A DNA stretch of 64,000 nucleotides, taken from the NCBI GenBank assembly GCA_029557915.1, contig JAKQHS010000139.1, forward strand, positions 1 through 64,000. The letters run 5' to 3'. Position 1 is the first letter of the stretch; each line of letters starts with the position of its first letter. Shown here one piece after another: positions 50,688-59,513 of this stretch. The translations under genes were made by a program, and so were the position numbers. The notes under the pieces are model-generated. The model did no database searches. It saw only the letters and a list, made by a program, of their open reading frames with translations, and had not been told where the DNA came from. The DNA comes from Bacteroidota bacterium (GTDB lineage: Bacteria; Bacteroidota; Bacteroidia; Chitinophagales; Saprospiraceae).

Positions 50688-53249
50688 TCAATCCTCCCAG
50701 TTCAGTCCTTCCGGCCTGGGGGCGTCGTAGTTGGGCTTGTCCACAGGGGGTTGCTGGAAGGTATCCGGATTAGGAGCAGGTCCTTCCCGGTCCGCTTCCC
50801 TTTCCGGACGGGATGATGGGCTGGACGGCCTTCTGTCCGGTCCATCGTTTCGCCGGCCCCGGTCGCGGTCGCGTCCGCCATCACGGCTGTCCCGGTCCCG
50901 GTCGCGTCCTCCGCGGTCGTCGCGTCCTCCACGGTCGTCGCGTCCTCCTCGGTCATCGCGTCCTCCGCGGTCGTCGCGTCCTCCACGGTCACGGCTGTCG
51001 CGGCGCGGACCCCGGTCATCGGACCGGCGTCCTGAGCCGCCGTCCCTGTAAGATCCGCCTCCGGATCTTCCACCCCGTCCACGGTCGCCGCCGCGGTCGT
51101 TTCCGGAGTCTTCGGGCATGCCGGCAGGCCGGTCCATCAAAGCTTTCCGGGAAAGTTTATACTTGCCTGAGCGGGCATCGATGTCCATCAGTTTGACCTT
51201 GAGTTCGTCCCCGATACTGAAGACTTCCTCGACACTTTCAATCCGGGTATAGGAGATTTCCGACACATGGAGCAGACCCTGTTTCCCGCTAAAGTCCACG
51301 ACCACACCGAAAGGCAGGATTTCCACCACTTTGGCTTCATAGGTCTCTCCGACTTCAGGTACGAAAACGATCGACTGGATCCTCGCAATGGCTTTATCAA
51401 TGGATTCTTTATTGGGGCTCGCTACGCTGACAATGCCTTCATCGCCTTCCTCTTCCACATTGATCACGGTACCCGTGGTGGCCTGGATATCCTGGATGAC
51501 CTTGCCGCCAGGTCCGATCACCGCGCCGATCAGGCTTTTTGGAATGCGGATTTCCACGATCCGAGGAGCATGGGGTTTGTAGTCTTCGCGTGCCTCACTG
51601 ACGGTTTGGGCCATTTCACCGAGGATATGCAAACGTCCGGCTTTGGCCTGGGCCAGCGCTTTTTCCAGGAGATCATAAGCCAGGCCGTCGATTTTCATGT
51701 CCATCTGACAGGCACAGATCCCTTTTTCGGTGCCGGTGACCTTAAAATCCATATCGCCCAGGGCGTCCTCATCCCCGAGGATGTCGGTGAGTATGGCGGC
51801 CCGGTCGCCTTCCTTGATGAGGCCCATGGCTACCCCGGAGATCGGGGATTTGATTTTCACCCCCGCGTCCATCAGGGCCATGGAGGAAACACAGACCGAA
51901 GCCATGGAAGTGGACCCGTTGGATTCCAGGATGTCGGAGACGATCCGGATGGTATAGGGATTGTCAACGGGCATTACTTTCCGGACCGATCTCGCGGCGA
52001 GGTTCGCATGGCCGATTTCACGCCGGCCGGGGCCTCTCTGGGGTTTTACTTCCCCAACGGAAAAAGGCGGAAAATTATAATGGAAGATAAATCCTTCATC
52101 GTGGGGTTCAAAAGCGGTGTCCACCAGCATTTCATCCGCCTTGGAAGCCAGGGTCACTGCTCCCAGCGCCTGGGTCTCCCCGCGGTTGAAGATAGCGGAA
52201 CCGTGGGCCGCGGGCAGGACATCGATTTCGGTCCAGATCGGTCTCACCTGATCGGTGGAGCGTCCATCCAGCCTTTTGCCTTCGGAGAGCACGACTTCAC
52301 GGATGATTTTCTTTTTATTTTTTTCAAACAGTCCCGAAATGATCTTGCTGTTTTCGGTATAATATTCCTCCGATTTGGAGGCAATGATAAATTCTTTCAG
52401 AGAAGCGGCGAGCGCGTCTAAATTGTCTTTCCGGGTCTTTTTATCCGTGGGATTACGGGCAATGAAATAAAGTTTTTCGTCGGTGGCCAGGTGGACGAGT
52501 TTGTCCAGTTCCTCATCGATGACGAGGGGGGTCACGGTCCGTTTCGGGATGGCGGCCAGGCCGGCTTTTTCAGCGAGCTCCAGTTGCGCCTTGCATTGGA
52601 GCTTAATGGTTTCGTGGGCGACCTGGATGGCCTCGATCAATTCGGATTCATCACATTCATTGGCTTCTCCTTCGACCATGAGCAGGTCTTTTTCCGTAGC
52701 CGCAATGATAAATTCCAGGCTGGCCTGCTTGAGTTGGCTGCGGGAAGGATTGGTGACATATTGTCCATCGATTTTTGCAATGCGGACTTCCGAAATCGGT
52801 CCCTGCCAGGGAATGTCTGACAATACGAGGGCGGTGGAGGCGGCCAGGGCGGCAAATCCGTCCGGAAGGGACTCTACATCCCCTGAAAGCAGGTTGAGGA
52901 GCACCTGGGTTTCATTCATGTATTCATCGGGGAAGAGGGGGCGGATGGCCCGGTCTACCAGCCTGGAGATCAGGACTTCGTAATCGGAAAGTTTGCCTTC
53001 GCGGCGGAAAAAATTGCCGGGGATGCGTCCGGCGGCATAGAAGCGTTCGGCATAATCCACCGAGAGTGGAAAGTAGTCCAGATCAGCCTTGGGTTCCTTG
53101 CTGGATACCACCGTGGCCAGGAGGATGATGTTGCCGCAATACAATACGACGGAGCCATGCGCTTGCGTGGCCATTTTGCCAGTTTCCAACCGGATTTCTC
53201 TACCGTCCGGGAGATTAAGTGAAACTGAAACAGGAGTTTTTTTTCCCAT
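50688..53249 (-). CDS. pnp: polyribonucleotide nucleotidyltransferase with Arg/Asp/Gly tail
   Basis: From the ATG at 53249 (MGKKTPVSVSLNLPDGREIR) this 853-residue exonuclease degrades RNA from the 3' end with phosphate. The two RNase PH domains (GSVVLYCGNIILLATVVSS and FHYNFPPFSVGEVKPQRGPG), the helical linker, the KH domain (VIGPGGKVIQDIQATTG) and the S1 domain (YEAKVVEILPFGVVVDFSG) are all present in order. About 143 residues follow S1, rich in Arg, Asp and Gly, with four copies of DDRGGR encoded by 18-base repeats. The tail is unlike E. coli PNPase and may bind RNA. It lies downstream of rpsO, the common order. The ATG at 53357 is rejected. Confidence 0.95.
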   Translation of the reverse strand: MGKKTPVSVSLNLPDGREIRLETGKMATQAHGSVVLYCGNIILLATVVSSKEPKADLDYFPLSVDYAERFYAAGRIPGNFFRREGKLSDYEVLISRLVDRAIRPLFPDEYMNETQVLLNLLSGDVESLPDGFAALAASTALVLSDIPWQGPISEVRIAKIDGQYVTNPSRSQLKQASLEFIIAATEKDLLMVEGEANECDESELIEAIQVAHETIKLQCKAQLELAEKAGLAAIPKRTVTPLVIDEELDKLVHLATDEKLYFIARNPTDKKTRKDNLDALAASLKEFIIASKSEEYYTENSKIISGLFEKNKKKIIREVVLSEGKRLDGRSTDQVRPIWTEIDVLPAAHGSAIFNRGETQALGAVTLASKADEMLVDTAFEPHDEGFIFHYNFPPFSVGEVKPQRGPGRREIGHANLAARSVRKVMPVDNPYTIRIVSDILESNGSTSMASVCVSSMALMDAGVKIKSPISGVAMGLIKEGDRAAILTDILGDEDALGDMDFKVTGTEKGICACQMDMKIDGLAYDLLEKALAQAKAGRLHILGEMAQTVSEAREDYKPHAPRIVEIRIPKSLIGAVIGPGGKVIQDIQATTGTVINVEEEGDEGIVSVASPNKESIDKAIARIQSIVFVPEVGETYEAKVVEILPFGVVVDFSGKQGLLHVSEISYTRIESVEEVFSIGDELKVKLMDIDARSGKYKLSRKALMDRPAGMPEDSGNDRGGDRGRGGRSGGGSYRDGGSGRRSDDRGPRRDSRDRGGRDDRGGRDDRGGRDDRGGRDDRGGRDRDRDSRDGGRDRDRGRRNDGPDRRPSSPSSRPEREADREGPAPNPDTFQQPPVDKPNYDAPRPEGLNWED

Positions 53250-53388
53250 AAATTTTTTAGAATAATTAAGGTTAAACTGAAAAGGCTCTAACGGGTAGAG
53301 CATTCGAACAACAGAACATGGAAATAATCGAAGGAAGGTGGGCAGGCGGGCAAGCAAGCCGGTTTTTTCCGGATTGGTTGCACCTGGG

Positions 53389-53664
53389 TTATTTACGGAT
53401 ACCTAACTGCTCGATCAATTCACGGTATTTACTCAGATTTTGCTTGGCCAGGTAGTTTAGCAATTGTTTACGTTTTCCTACGATGGTCAGGAGGGATCTG
53501 CGGCAGGAATGGTCTTTCCTGTTCTGGTTGAGATGCTCTTGTAACTGATTGACTCTAAATGTGAAAAGAGCAATCTGGGCTTCAACAGAACCTGTGTTTT
53601 CAGGCCTGCCCCCGTACTGAGTCATGATTTCTTGTACTTTTTCTTTGGACATGTAAGCCGGCAT
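53389..53664 (-). CDS. rpsO: 30S ribosomal protein S15
   Basis: This 91-residue protein is typical S15: VQEIMTQYGGRPENTGSVEAQIALFTFRVNQL, then the conserved HLNQNRKDHSCRRSLLTIVGKRKQLLNYL, which binds 16S rRNA helices 20-22. The start may be at M1 (53664) or M5 (MSKEKVQEI); both are short and plausible. It is followed by pnp on the same strand with about 140 bases between, as in many bacteria where rpsO and pnp are co-regulated. Confidence 0.97.
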   Translation of the reverse strand: MPAYMSKEKVQEIMTQYGGRPENTGSVEAQIALFTFRVNQLQEHLNQNRKDHSCRRSLLTIVGKRKQLLNYLAKQNLSKYRELIEQLGIRK

Positions 53665-53843
53665 ACGATTTTTTGGCTTTTACTTTTAATTAATTTGTTA
53701 TTTCGGGCGCAAAGATATAGTTTTTAATGAACTGATTCTTTGAATTTTACATTTTTTTTAAGCCGGGCGGCCGGGTTTTTGGGGATGGATGGCGGGCTCG
53801 GGGAGGATTTGGCAAAACCGCCCTATTTTGCAGCCTTGATTTT

Positions 53844-55121
53844 ATGATGAAATTCGACCGTAAGGTACTTGGCAATGGCCTGACCGTCCTCTTGCACCAG
53901 GACGAGTCAACGCCTCTGGCCTCCGTCAATGTCCATTATTTTGTAGGTTCGAGCGACGATCCTCCCGACCAGACCGGGATGGCCCACCTTTTTGAGCACC
54001 TCATGTTCAGCGGTACCCGGAACGTGCCCAATTATGACCAGGCGGTTCAAAACGCGGGGGGCGAAAACAATGCCTTCACCTCCTCTGACAGCACAAACTA
54101 TCACATCACCCTGCCATCCGAAAACCTTGAAATGGCCCTTTCCCTGGAGGCCGACCGGATGCAGGGGCTGATCCTCAACCGGGGGATTTTCAACCGGGAG
54201 AAACAGGTGGTCCTGGAGGAGTATAAGGAGACCTGCCTGAACAAACCCTATGGGGACAGTTTTCACCTGGTTTCCGGCCTCGCTTACCACAGGCATCCTT
54301 ACCGCTGGCCGACGATTGGATTGAATGAAAAAATGATCAGCCACCTAAAACTCACCGTGGCCCGCAAATTTTACAATACCTACTACCAGCCGGCAAACGC
54401 GGTCCTGTCCATAGCCAGTAACCGGCCCCCGGAACAACTTTTCCCCCTGGTCGAAAAACATTTCGGGCCAGTGAAGTCCAAGGGCAGGCCGGTTAAAAAA
54501 CATACCAAAGAACCGGATCAAAAGAAATCAAGGGTACTTACCGCAGCCAAAAAGGCGCCCGCGGAAGCCCTTTACCTGGCATTTCACATGGAAGGAAGGG
54601 GACATCCTGACTTTTACGTTGCGGACCTCATCAGTGATGTACTATCCAACGGCCAGTCCGCAAGATTGTTCAGAAGATTGGTCCGCGGTAAAAAACTGGT
54701 CAGCATGATCGATGCCTACATTACCGCCACCCTGGACCCCGGACTGTTTATGATCGAAGCCAAGGCGATACCGGGCCAACCCATAAAAAAGGTGCTGAAG
54801 GCCATCTGGGAGGAACTCCGTCTCCTGAAAACCGAAAGGGTACCGGCCGGCGAACTCAATAAGATGAAAAATACGATCGAGGCTTCCCTGGAATTCAGCG
54901 AAATCAATGGCCTGAACAAAGCCATCACCCTGGGTTATTTTGAAATGCTGGGCGATGCAAACCGGGCCAACCTGGAATACGGCATCTATAAGAAAGTGAG
55001 CCCGGAAGATATTCTGCGGGTAGCCCGTAAACTTTTCCGCCATTCCAAGGCCAGTACCCTGTTTTATAAAAAGGCCAATGACGGACAGGGTTATTTTGAT
55101 GAAGAGGAAGAAGAGGATTGA
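53844..55121 (+). CDS. M16 family zinc peptidase
   Basis: This 425-residue protein has the inverted HxxEH zinc motif at 48-52 (HLFEHLMFSG), with the third ligand in the SLEADRM segment near 115. An M16 C-terminal domain follows (ASNRPPEQLFPLVEKHFG). It has no signal peptide, so it is likely cytoplasmic or exported by an unseen route. M16 proteins often come as active and inactive partners; only one is seen here, and the active-site residues look intact. The last residues are Glu/Asp-rich (YFDEEEEED). It is convergent with purD. Confidence 0.92.
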   Translation: MMKFDRKVLGNGLTVLLHQDESTPLASVNVHYFVGSSDDPPDQTGMAHLFEHLMFSGTRNVPNYDQAVQNAGGENNAFTSSDSTNYHITLPSENLEMALSLEADRMQGLILNRGIFNREKQVVLEEYKETCLNKPYGDSFHLVSGLAYHRHPYRWPTIGLNEKMISHLKLTVARKFYNTYYQPANAVLSIASNRPPEQLFPLVEKHFGPVKSKGRPVKKHTKEPDQKKSRVLTAAKKAPAEALYLAFHMEGRGHPDFYVADLISDVLSNGQSARLFRRLVRGKKLVSMIDAYITATLDPGLFMIEAKAIPGQPIKKVLKAIWEELRLLKTERVPAGELNKMKNTIEASLEFSEINGLNKAITLGYFEMLGDANRANLEYGIYKKVSPEDILRVARKLFRHSKASTLFYKKANDGQGYFDEEEEED

Positions 55122-55126
55122 CGGAC

Positions 55127-56401
55127 CTATTCCACGTCAAAACCAATGTCCCTGCGAAAATTTTTCCCCTCAAAATGGATGTGAGGGATGATGGAATAGG
55201 ACATGGCCAGGGCGGTATTCTTGTCCACAGCCATAGAGGTAACAGCCATCACCCTGCCCCCGGCCGTGACCAGGCCGGACCGGGTATCGGTCGTCGTACC
55301 GGCATGAAACAGGATTGAATCGTGCGTAAAGTCAGGCAGCCCGATCGGCTTGCCCTTCTCATAGTCTCCGGGATAACCTCCACTCACCAGCATGACGGTG
55401 GCCGCGTACAATTGAGATTCCCGGATCACTTGTGACCCAAGCTGATGCCGGTGGGTCGCCACGAGCAGTTCCAGGAGGTCGTTTTCAAGTCGGGGCATGA
55501 CCACTTCGGTTTCCGGATCCCCCATGCGGCAGTTGTATTCGATCACGAGGGGTTCGCCGTCCACTTCGATCAGGCCGAAAAATACAAAGCCCTGGTATTT
55601 AAGACCCCTTTGATGGATTCCCCGGATGGTTGGCCGTATGATCCGGCTTTCCACCTTTTCCATGACGGCCTGGTCCACAAAGGAAACCGGGGATATGGCC
55701 CCCATCCCGCCCGTATTGGGTCCGCGGTCGGCTTCGCCGATCTTTTTATAATCCTTGGCAACCGGCAGAATCTTGTAGTCCCGGCCGTCGGTGAGCGCAA
55801 AGACCGAAAATTCCCGTCCCGATAAAAACTCTTCCACCACGACCCGCTGGCCGGCATGGCCAAATTTGCCGAGGAACATGGCCCTTAGTTCCTCCAGGGC
55901 TTCCTCCCTGGACGGACATATGACCACCCCTTTGCCTGCGGCCAGTCCGTCGGCTTTGAGCACAATGGGCAAGGACATGGAATTTAAAAACTTCTCGGCG
56001 GCTTCCTGTTCCTCCAAACCAAAGGACCGGTATGCTGCGGTGGGTATCTGAAATTCCTCCATAAAGGCTTTCGCAAAGGCTTTGGAGCCTTCCAGCATCG
56101 CTGCGGATTTGGTGGGCCCGATCACGATGAGTTCCTGTTCGCCGAACCGGCTCTCCAGGTAATCGGTGAGTCCGAGGACCAGGGGCTCTTCAGGACCGAT
56201 CAGCACGAGGTCGATCCGGTGATCCCGGACGACCTGTTCGACCGCCTGGAAATCATGGGCAGAGACCGGGATATTGGTACCGACCAAGGCGGTGCCGGCA
56301 TTGCCCGGTGCTATGAACAAGGCTTTACATAAAGGACTTTGCCTGATTTTCCAGGCCAGGGCATGCTCACGGCCTCCCGCTCCGATGATGAGAATATTCA
56401 T
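55127..56401 (-). CDS. purD: phosphoribosylamine-glycine ligase
   Basis: This 424-residue ATP-grasp enzyme joins glycine to phosphoribosylamine in purine synthesis. It shows MNILIIGAGGREHALAWKI at the start, PTKSAAMLEGSKAFAKAFM, SLPIVLKADGLAAGKGVVI (ATP loop) and VIEYNCRMGDPETEVVMPRL (metal site). Length and motif order are standard. No other pur gene is in the window. It ends five bases from the M16 gene stop on the opposite strand. Confidence 0.96.
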   Translation of the reverse strand: MNILIIGAGGREHALAWKIRQSPLCKALFIAPGNAGTALVGTNIPVSAHDFQAVEQVVRDHRIDLVLIGPEEPLVLGLTDYLESRFGEQELIVIGPTKSAAMLEGSKAFAKAFMEEFQIPTAAYRSFGLEEQEAAEKFLNSMSLPIVLKADGLAAGKGVVICPSREEALEELRAMFLGKFGHAGQRVVVEEFLSGREFSVFALTDGRDYKILPVAKDYKKIGEADRGPNTGGMGAISPVSFVDQAVMEKVESRIIRPTIRGIHQRGLKYQGFVFFGLIEVDGEPLVIEYNCRMGDPETEVVMPRLENDLLELLVATHRHQLGSQVIRESQLYAATVMLVSGGYPGDYEKGKPIGLPDFTHDSILFHAGTTTDTRSGLVTAGGRVMAVTSMAVDKNTALAMSYSIIPHIHFEGKNFRRDIGFDVE

Positions 56402-56436
56402 GGGGCGAAAATAGAATCGAATGATGAATTAATTCT

Positions 56437-56494
56437 CCCTTCCTTCCTTCGCCTTTCACCCTTCGCCCTTCGCCCTTCGCCCTTCGCCCTTCAC
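56437..56494. repeat. ccttcgcccttcgc-type short repeat
   Basis: About seven copies of a 7-base unit (cttcgcc/ctttcac) end in the complement of the M1 peptidase stop codon (tca at 56491-56493). This is the complement of the gaagggcgaaggg family at 21508-21681 and 38121-38310. Confidence 0.75.
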
Positions 56495-59448
56495 TGCCCC
56501 AACCTCTCCAGCCACCGGAATGGATTCATGGCCTTAAAATTCAGCAGATAGGTGCATTTTTCCAGGTATTTATTTTTATCGTTCAGGGGGTAACTCTCCC
56601 GGAACCGCTTGCTTTCAAAGAAAGGGAAGTTGATTTCAAAGACATCCTCGATCAATACCAGGCTTAGGCCTGAAGTATAAAAAAACCGGGCTTTTGTTTC
56701 CTGGTTGAGGGGGGCATAGGCCATTTGTATAAAAGGGCGGAGCGGGGGAAGGCCGGGCAGGGTAGTCCTGTAGCTTCCGGCGACCAACCATTTGCCCAGG
56801 ATGCCCACCTGTCCCGCATTCCGGAAATAAGCGTCCTTCATAAAGATTTGCTGCGAAAAAGAATTCATTTCCTCACCCCGGCCCAGGAGAAGTTCGTCGT
56901 ATTTATAATCCCGTTGCAAAAATCCCGGCCCCGGCGTACCGTTCAACACATGGGTGTTGTAGATCCGTTGCCGGCCGGAATAGGTTTGAATACCGGTAAA
57001 TAAATGAAAACGGCCGGCTTGCCGGGGGCCATAGGCATAGGCAATTTTCTGGCTGAAACTGCCGGATATTTTGGTAAATCCCTTTGCGACCTCAAGGGTG
57101 GCATTAAAAGCAAATGGGTTTAAACTTCCGGTCCTGTTTGCCTGGAATTTCAGTTCGTTTACCGAATAAGACCTGGATTTCCGGGTGAACGCACGGGTCG
57201 TAAAATCCGTGCCTTCGCCATACCATTGTTGAATGAAGATGTTGCGGTACACCAATTCTTTCTGTGTCCCTCGCTGACCATCGGGCCGGAGGACCAGCCG
57301 TACCAATGGTGCGAGTTTGAAGTACCGGTCCGTGAATCCATAGTCGGAATCTTTGTGGAAGGTAAAATGCCGGCTTTCCAGTCCGAAATCGATCCGTTCC
57401 AGCACCCGGTTTTTGAGAAAATGATGGTATTCAAAACCCGCGAGCCAAACCGGGAGCTTGGATTGAAATCCATAAGCCAGCATGGCCGCATATTTGAAGG
57501 GTTTGACCGGGAGGCTCAGATTATGCAAGGCCGCGCCGGCCATCAAGCCATCGTAATAGTTATATCCCAGGGCCGGCGACAGGTAAAAGTCTTTGACCAG
57601 GCTATGATCAATGCCCGCCACAAAATGAAGTTTTGAACGGGAGGGTGTATAAACGGATTTCCGGATCCGGACGATATTATTTTCCCGGCTGATTTCAGGC
57701 AGCAGAAAATCCGGGTCCAGGAGGATATAGTCCAGGCTGTCCGTATTCAGCCTGAGAGTATCCCGGCCCAGGAGGAGTGGCAGTTGTTTTGTAAAAAGCC
57801 TGTTTCCATTCCGGAATCCGGCATATTCCAATGGAATAGGAAAATCAAGGTTATGGTTGACCAGGAAAACACCATCCCGGGTATCCGGTTCGATGGCAGC
57901 ATCGGCCTTCGTGGTCCCCGAAATATAAAGAGGATAAAACCAGGAAGCACCATGGGCTGCGGCCAGGGATTGAAAATCTGAGGCTCCCGGGTGCCTGAAG
58001 CGCCATTGCCTGAACCAGGACTGGATCATCCGGTCAAAGGCCTGGGTGCCCAAAGATTTTTCCATAAAAAGGAGGCCTTTCGCCGGCTTTTCATAAACGG
58101 ATTGGACATATCCGCGAAGGCTGAATTTTAGAGGGTCAGCTCCTGAAGGAGCATCCCGCCGGCGATTGGCCTGAAGGTACCAATCGAAATCCGGCAAGCG
58201 GTCATAATCCGTTGGCGGGCCAAGCATCAGATCCGCCAACAGGCCCGGAGCGCCGCGTTCCCGGAAATAGCGGTGTTCATAATAGGTGACCAGGCCTTCA
58301 TCCATCCAGGTCTGTTTTCTTTCATCGGTGGCCAGGATGCCCTGAAACCATTGGTGTCCCGTCTCATGCACGATGACTTCTTCCAGGCTTCCCGGCTGCT
58401 CGTAACCGGCATCGATGAGTGCAATCATCGGGTACTCCATGGCATCGGTTCCATGCCTCTCGCATTGCACCATGCTGATCAGCGGCCAGGGGTAGGGGCC
58501 AACCAGACTGTCGAAATACCGGGTAGCTGAGGCCAGGTGGGAAATAGCCGATTTCCAAACCGGGTTTCGTCCGGGCAGGTAAAAGGTCCATCCTTCCACT
58601 TTGCGATCGCCAAGCTCAAAAAGCTTACGATTTACCAGGAACCGTTTATCGGCAAACCAGGCAAAATCGGTCACATTAGTCGCTTTATACTTCAGGGACT
58701 TGTAATGGCTGGCGGAGGGAACCGAAAGCAAAGCCGGTCCGGTCGAAGGGAGCTTTGCAGCGCAGGAATCGGCATACCGGGATAGAAATTCAGTTTCTTC
58801 CGGGTTTTCCAGCTGGCCGGTAGCCGCCACGATATAGTTTGCAGGTAATTCGACGGTGACTTCGTAATCCCCGAATTCATTGTAGAATTCTCCGAGTTCC
58901 AGATAAGGCATCACCCTCCAGCCGGAAGTATCATACAGAGCGACTTTGGGATACCATTGCGTCAATTGGTAAGACTGACCCAGGTGGCCGCCTCTTGAAA
59001 TATTGGAAGGAAGCTTTAAAACATACTCTATGGTAATGGTTCCGGCCTGTCCCGGTGGGATGGGATCTGCCAGTTTGAGGACCAGGATTTCCGCTGCAGG
59101 ATCGGAATAAGAGTAGTTCAAAGGCTTGCCTTCCTGGGAAATAGCCAGGGAAGTATAGGCCCCTTCGTCCTTTTTTTTAAGCCCGAGTCGCTGATCCATA
59201 CCGAGCGCATTCAATTGTTTTGAATAGGCGGACTTTGGGGTCTTAAAAACGTTCATCCAGGTGTGTAATTTCAATTGACCCAGGGTATGGGGTGACCGAT
59301 TATGGTAAACCAAATCCATCCGGGCCTGCAATTGGTGGGCCTGGTCGTCAAGCCGGCAGTGGATGCGGTAATCGGCTTTTTGTTGCCAGGTCTGGCCGAA
59401 TCCCAGGATGATCTGAATGAAAAAAAACGGGAGCCAGAGGCCTCTCAT
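56491..59448 (-). CDS. M1 metallopeptidase with C-terminal outer-membrane barrel
   Basis: This 985-residue protein has a signal peptide (MRGLWLPFFFIQIILGFGQ), then an M1 domain to about residue 560. The zinc site is complete: HETGH, 18 residues, then E in DEGLVTYYE. From about residue 600 the sequence becomes a series of alternating amphipathic strands (SPALGYNYYDGLMAGAALHN, LAGFEYHHFLKNRVLERIDF, LKFQANRTGSLNPFAFNATL), like an outer-membrane beta-barrel, ending in PFRWLERLGQ. Thus the peptidase may be tethered to the outer membrane. Ordinary M1 aminopeptidases lack the barrel. Substrate is not known. It is divergent from the TonB receptor, and the stop is in a short repeat. Confidence 0.88.
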   Translation of the reverse strand: MRGLWLPFFFIQIILGFGQTWQQKADYRIHCRLDDQAHQLQARMDLVYHNRSPHTLGQLKLHTWMNVFKTPKSAYSKQLNALGMDQRLGLKKKDEGAYTSLAISQEGKPLNYSYSDPAAEILVLKLADPIPPGQAGTITIEYVLKLPSNISRGGHLGQSYQLTQWYPKVALYDTSGWRVMPYLELGEFYNEFGDYEVTVELPANYIVAATGQLENPEETEFLSRYADSCAAKLPSTGPALLSVPSASHYKSLKYKATNVTDFAWFADKRFLVNRKLFELGDRKVEGWTFYLPGRNPVWKSAISHLASATRYFDSLVGPYPWPLISMVQCERHGTDAMEYPMIALIDAGYEQPGSLEEVIVHETGHQWFQGILATDERKQTWMDEGLVTYYEHRYFRERGAPGLLADLMLGPPTDYDRLPDFDWYLQANRRRDAPSGADPLKFSLRGYVQSVYEKPAKGLLFMEKSLGTQAFDRMIQSWFRQWRFRHPGASDFQSLAAAHGASWFYPLYISGTTKADAAIEPDTRDGVFLVNHNLDFPIPLEYAGFRNGNRLFTKQLPLLLGRDTLRLNTDSLDYILLDPDFLLPEISRENNIVRIRKSVYTPSRSKLHFVAGIDHSLVKDFYLSPALGYNYYDGLMAGAALHNLSLPVKPFKYAAMLAYGFQSKLPVWLAGFEYHHFLKNRVLERIDFGLESRHFTFHKDSDYGFTDRYFKLAPLVRLVLRPDGQRGTQKELVYRNIFIQQWYGEGTDFTTRAFTRKSRSYSVNELKFQANRTGSLNPFAFNATLEVAKGFTKISGSFSQKIAYAYGPRQAGRFHLFTGIQTYSGRQRIYNTHVLNGTPGPGFLQRDYKYDELLLGRGEEMNSFSQQIFMKDAYFRNAGQVGILGKWLVAGSYRTTLPGLPPLRPFIQMAYAPLNQETKARFFYTSGLSLVLIEDVFEINFPFFESKRFRESYPLNDKNKYLEKCTYLLNFKAMNPFRWLERLGQ

Positions 59449-59513
59449 GGGCTAAAATTAGTCATTCCGGTTCGCCGTCAAAGCGGTTGATTCAATTCCC
59501 GTAATTTTGGACC

